DNA of 5,658 nucleotides from an uncultured Lentisphaeraceae bacterium (lineage in GTDB: Bacteria; Verrucomicrobiota; Kiritimatiellia; RFP12; DVOR01): NCBI GenBank assembly GCA_946056345.1, contig CAMGJH010000087.1:1-5658 (forward strand), given 5' to 3'. Numbering within the stretch: the first letter of the stretch is position 1; each line of letters opens with the position of its first letter. The position numbers and the translations under genes were made by a program. The notes below the pieces were generated by a model. It saw nothing but the letters and a program-made list of their open reading frames with translations. It did no database searches and was not told where the DNA came from. Of this stretch, positions 5,627 to 5,658 are shown in pieces.

Positions 5627-5658
5627 GTCGACAGGGGACAGTCGACAGTCGACAGGGC
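5627..5658. repeat. Heptanucleotide tandem array (GTCGACA units), running off the window
   Basis: On the plus strand four consecutive 7-mers are in perfect phase: GTCGACA (5627-5633), GGGGACA (5634-5640), GTCGACA (5641-5647) and GTCGACA (5648-5654), followed by GGGC at the edge. All share a GACA end, and the unit contains the palindrome GTCGAC. The flanking CCC at 5624-5626 and GGG at 5655-5657 would let CCCGTCGAC pair with GTCGAC-A-GGG with one bulged base, so a stem-loop is possible. It starts 22 nt upstream of the -35 box of the fusA promoter. It could be an intergenic simple repeat, a protein-binding array, or part of a terminator of an upstream gene. Its full length is not visible. Confidence 0.7.

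Overview
The window is one GC-rich bacterial ribosomal-protein locus read entirely from the minus strand, so transcription runs from high to low coordinates. In that direction the order is: an upstream intergenic region with promoter and leader (5658-5490), fusA (elongation factor G family), rpsJ (S10/NusE), rplC (L3), rplD (L4), rplW (L23), rplB (L2), rpsS (S19), rplV (L22), and the first nine codons of rpsC (S3), which is cut off by the window edge. From rpsJ onward this is the canonical S10-operon order. Genes are separated by at most 22 nt, and two junctions (rplC/rplD and rplD/rplW) overlap as TAATG, so it is almost certainly one transcription unit with translational coupling. All eight visible stop codons are TAA, as expected of very highly expressed genes.

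The layout departs from the familiar str-S10 arrangement. There is no tuf gene between fusA and rpsJ. fusA is not closely preceded by rpsG: the 169 nt upstream of it hold no gene, but do contain a good sigma-70-type promoter (perfect TTGACA, extended -10) and a roughly 78-nt leader. The leader carries a boxA-like element of the kind bound by NusB and S10 (NusE), and S10 is encoded by the second gene of this unit. A heptanucleotide tandem array starts just upstream of the promoter and runs off the window end. A second promoter candidate lies inside the 3' part of fusA and could give the S10 genes extra transcription.

The fusA product is an intact five-domain EF-G-type GTPase. Its switch I region and domain IV resemble the recycling-type EF-G lineage (mitochondrial EFG2/GFM2, spirochaete EF-G2, 'spdEFG2') rather than the ordinary translocase: the glycine-rich domain IV loop and the tip histidine are both absent. 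This is the most interesting biological point in the window.

Organism: the direct fusA-rpsJ link without tuf, the EFG2-like fusA and the GC-rich composition suggest a member of the PVC group (Planctomycetes/Verrucomicrobia/Lentisphaerae/Kiritimatiellae) or a related lineage. This is an inference, and phylum-level placement is not proven by the sequence alone. No mobile elements, RNA genes or CRISPR arrays were seen, and no novel multi-gene system is evident.
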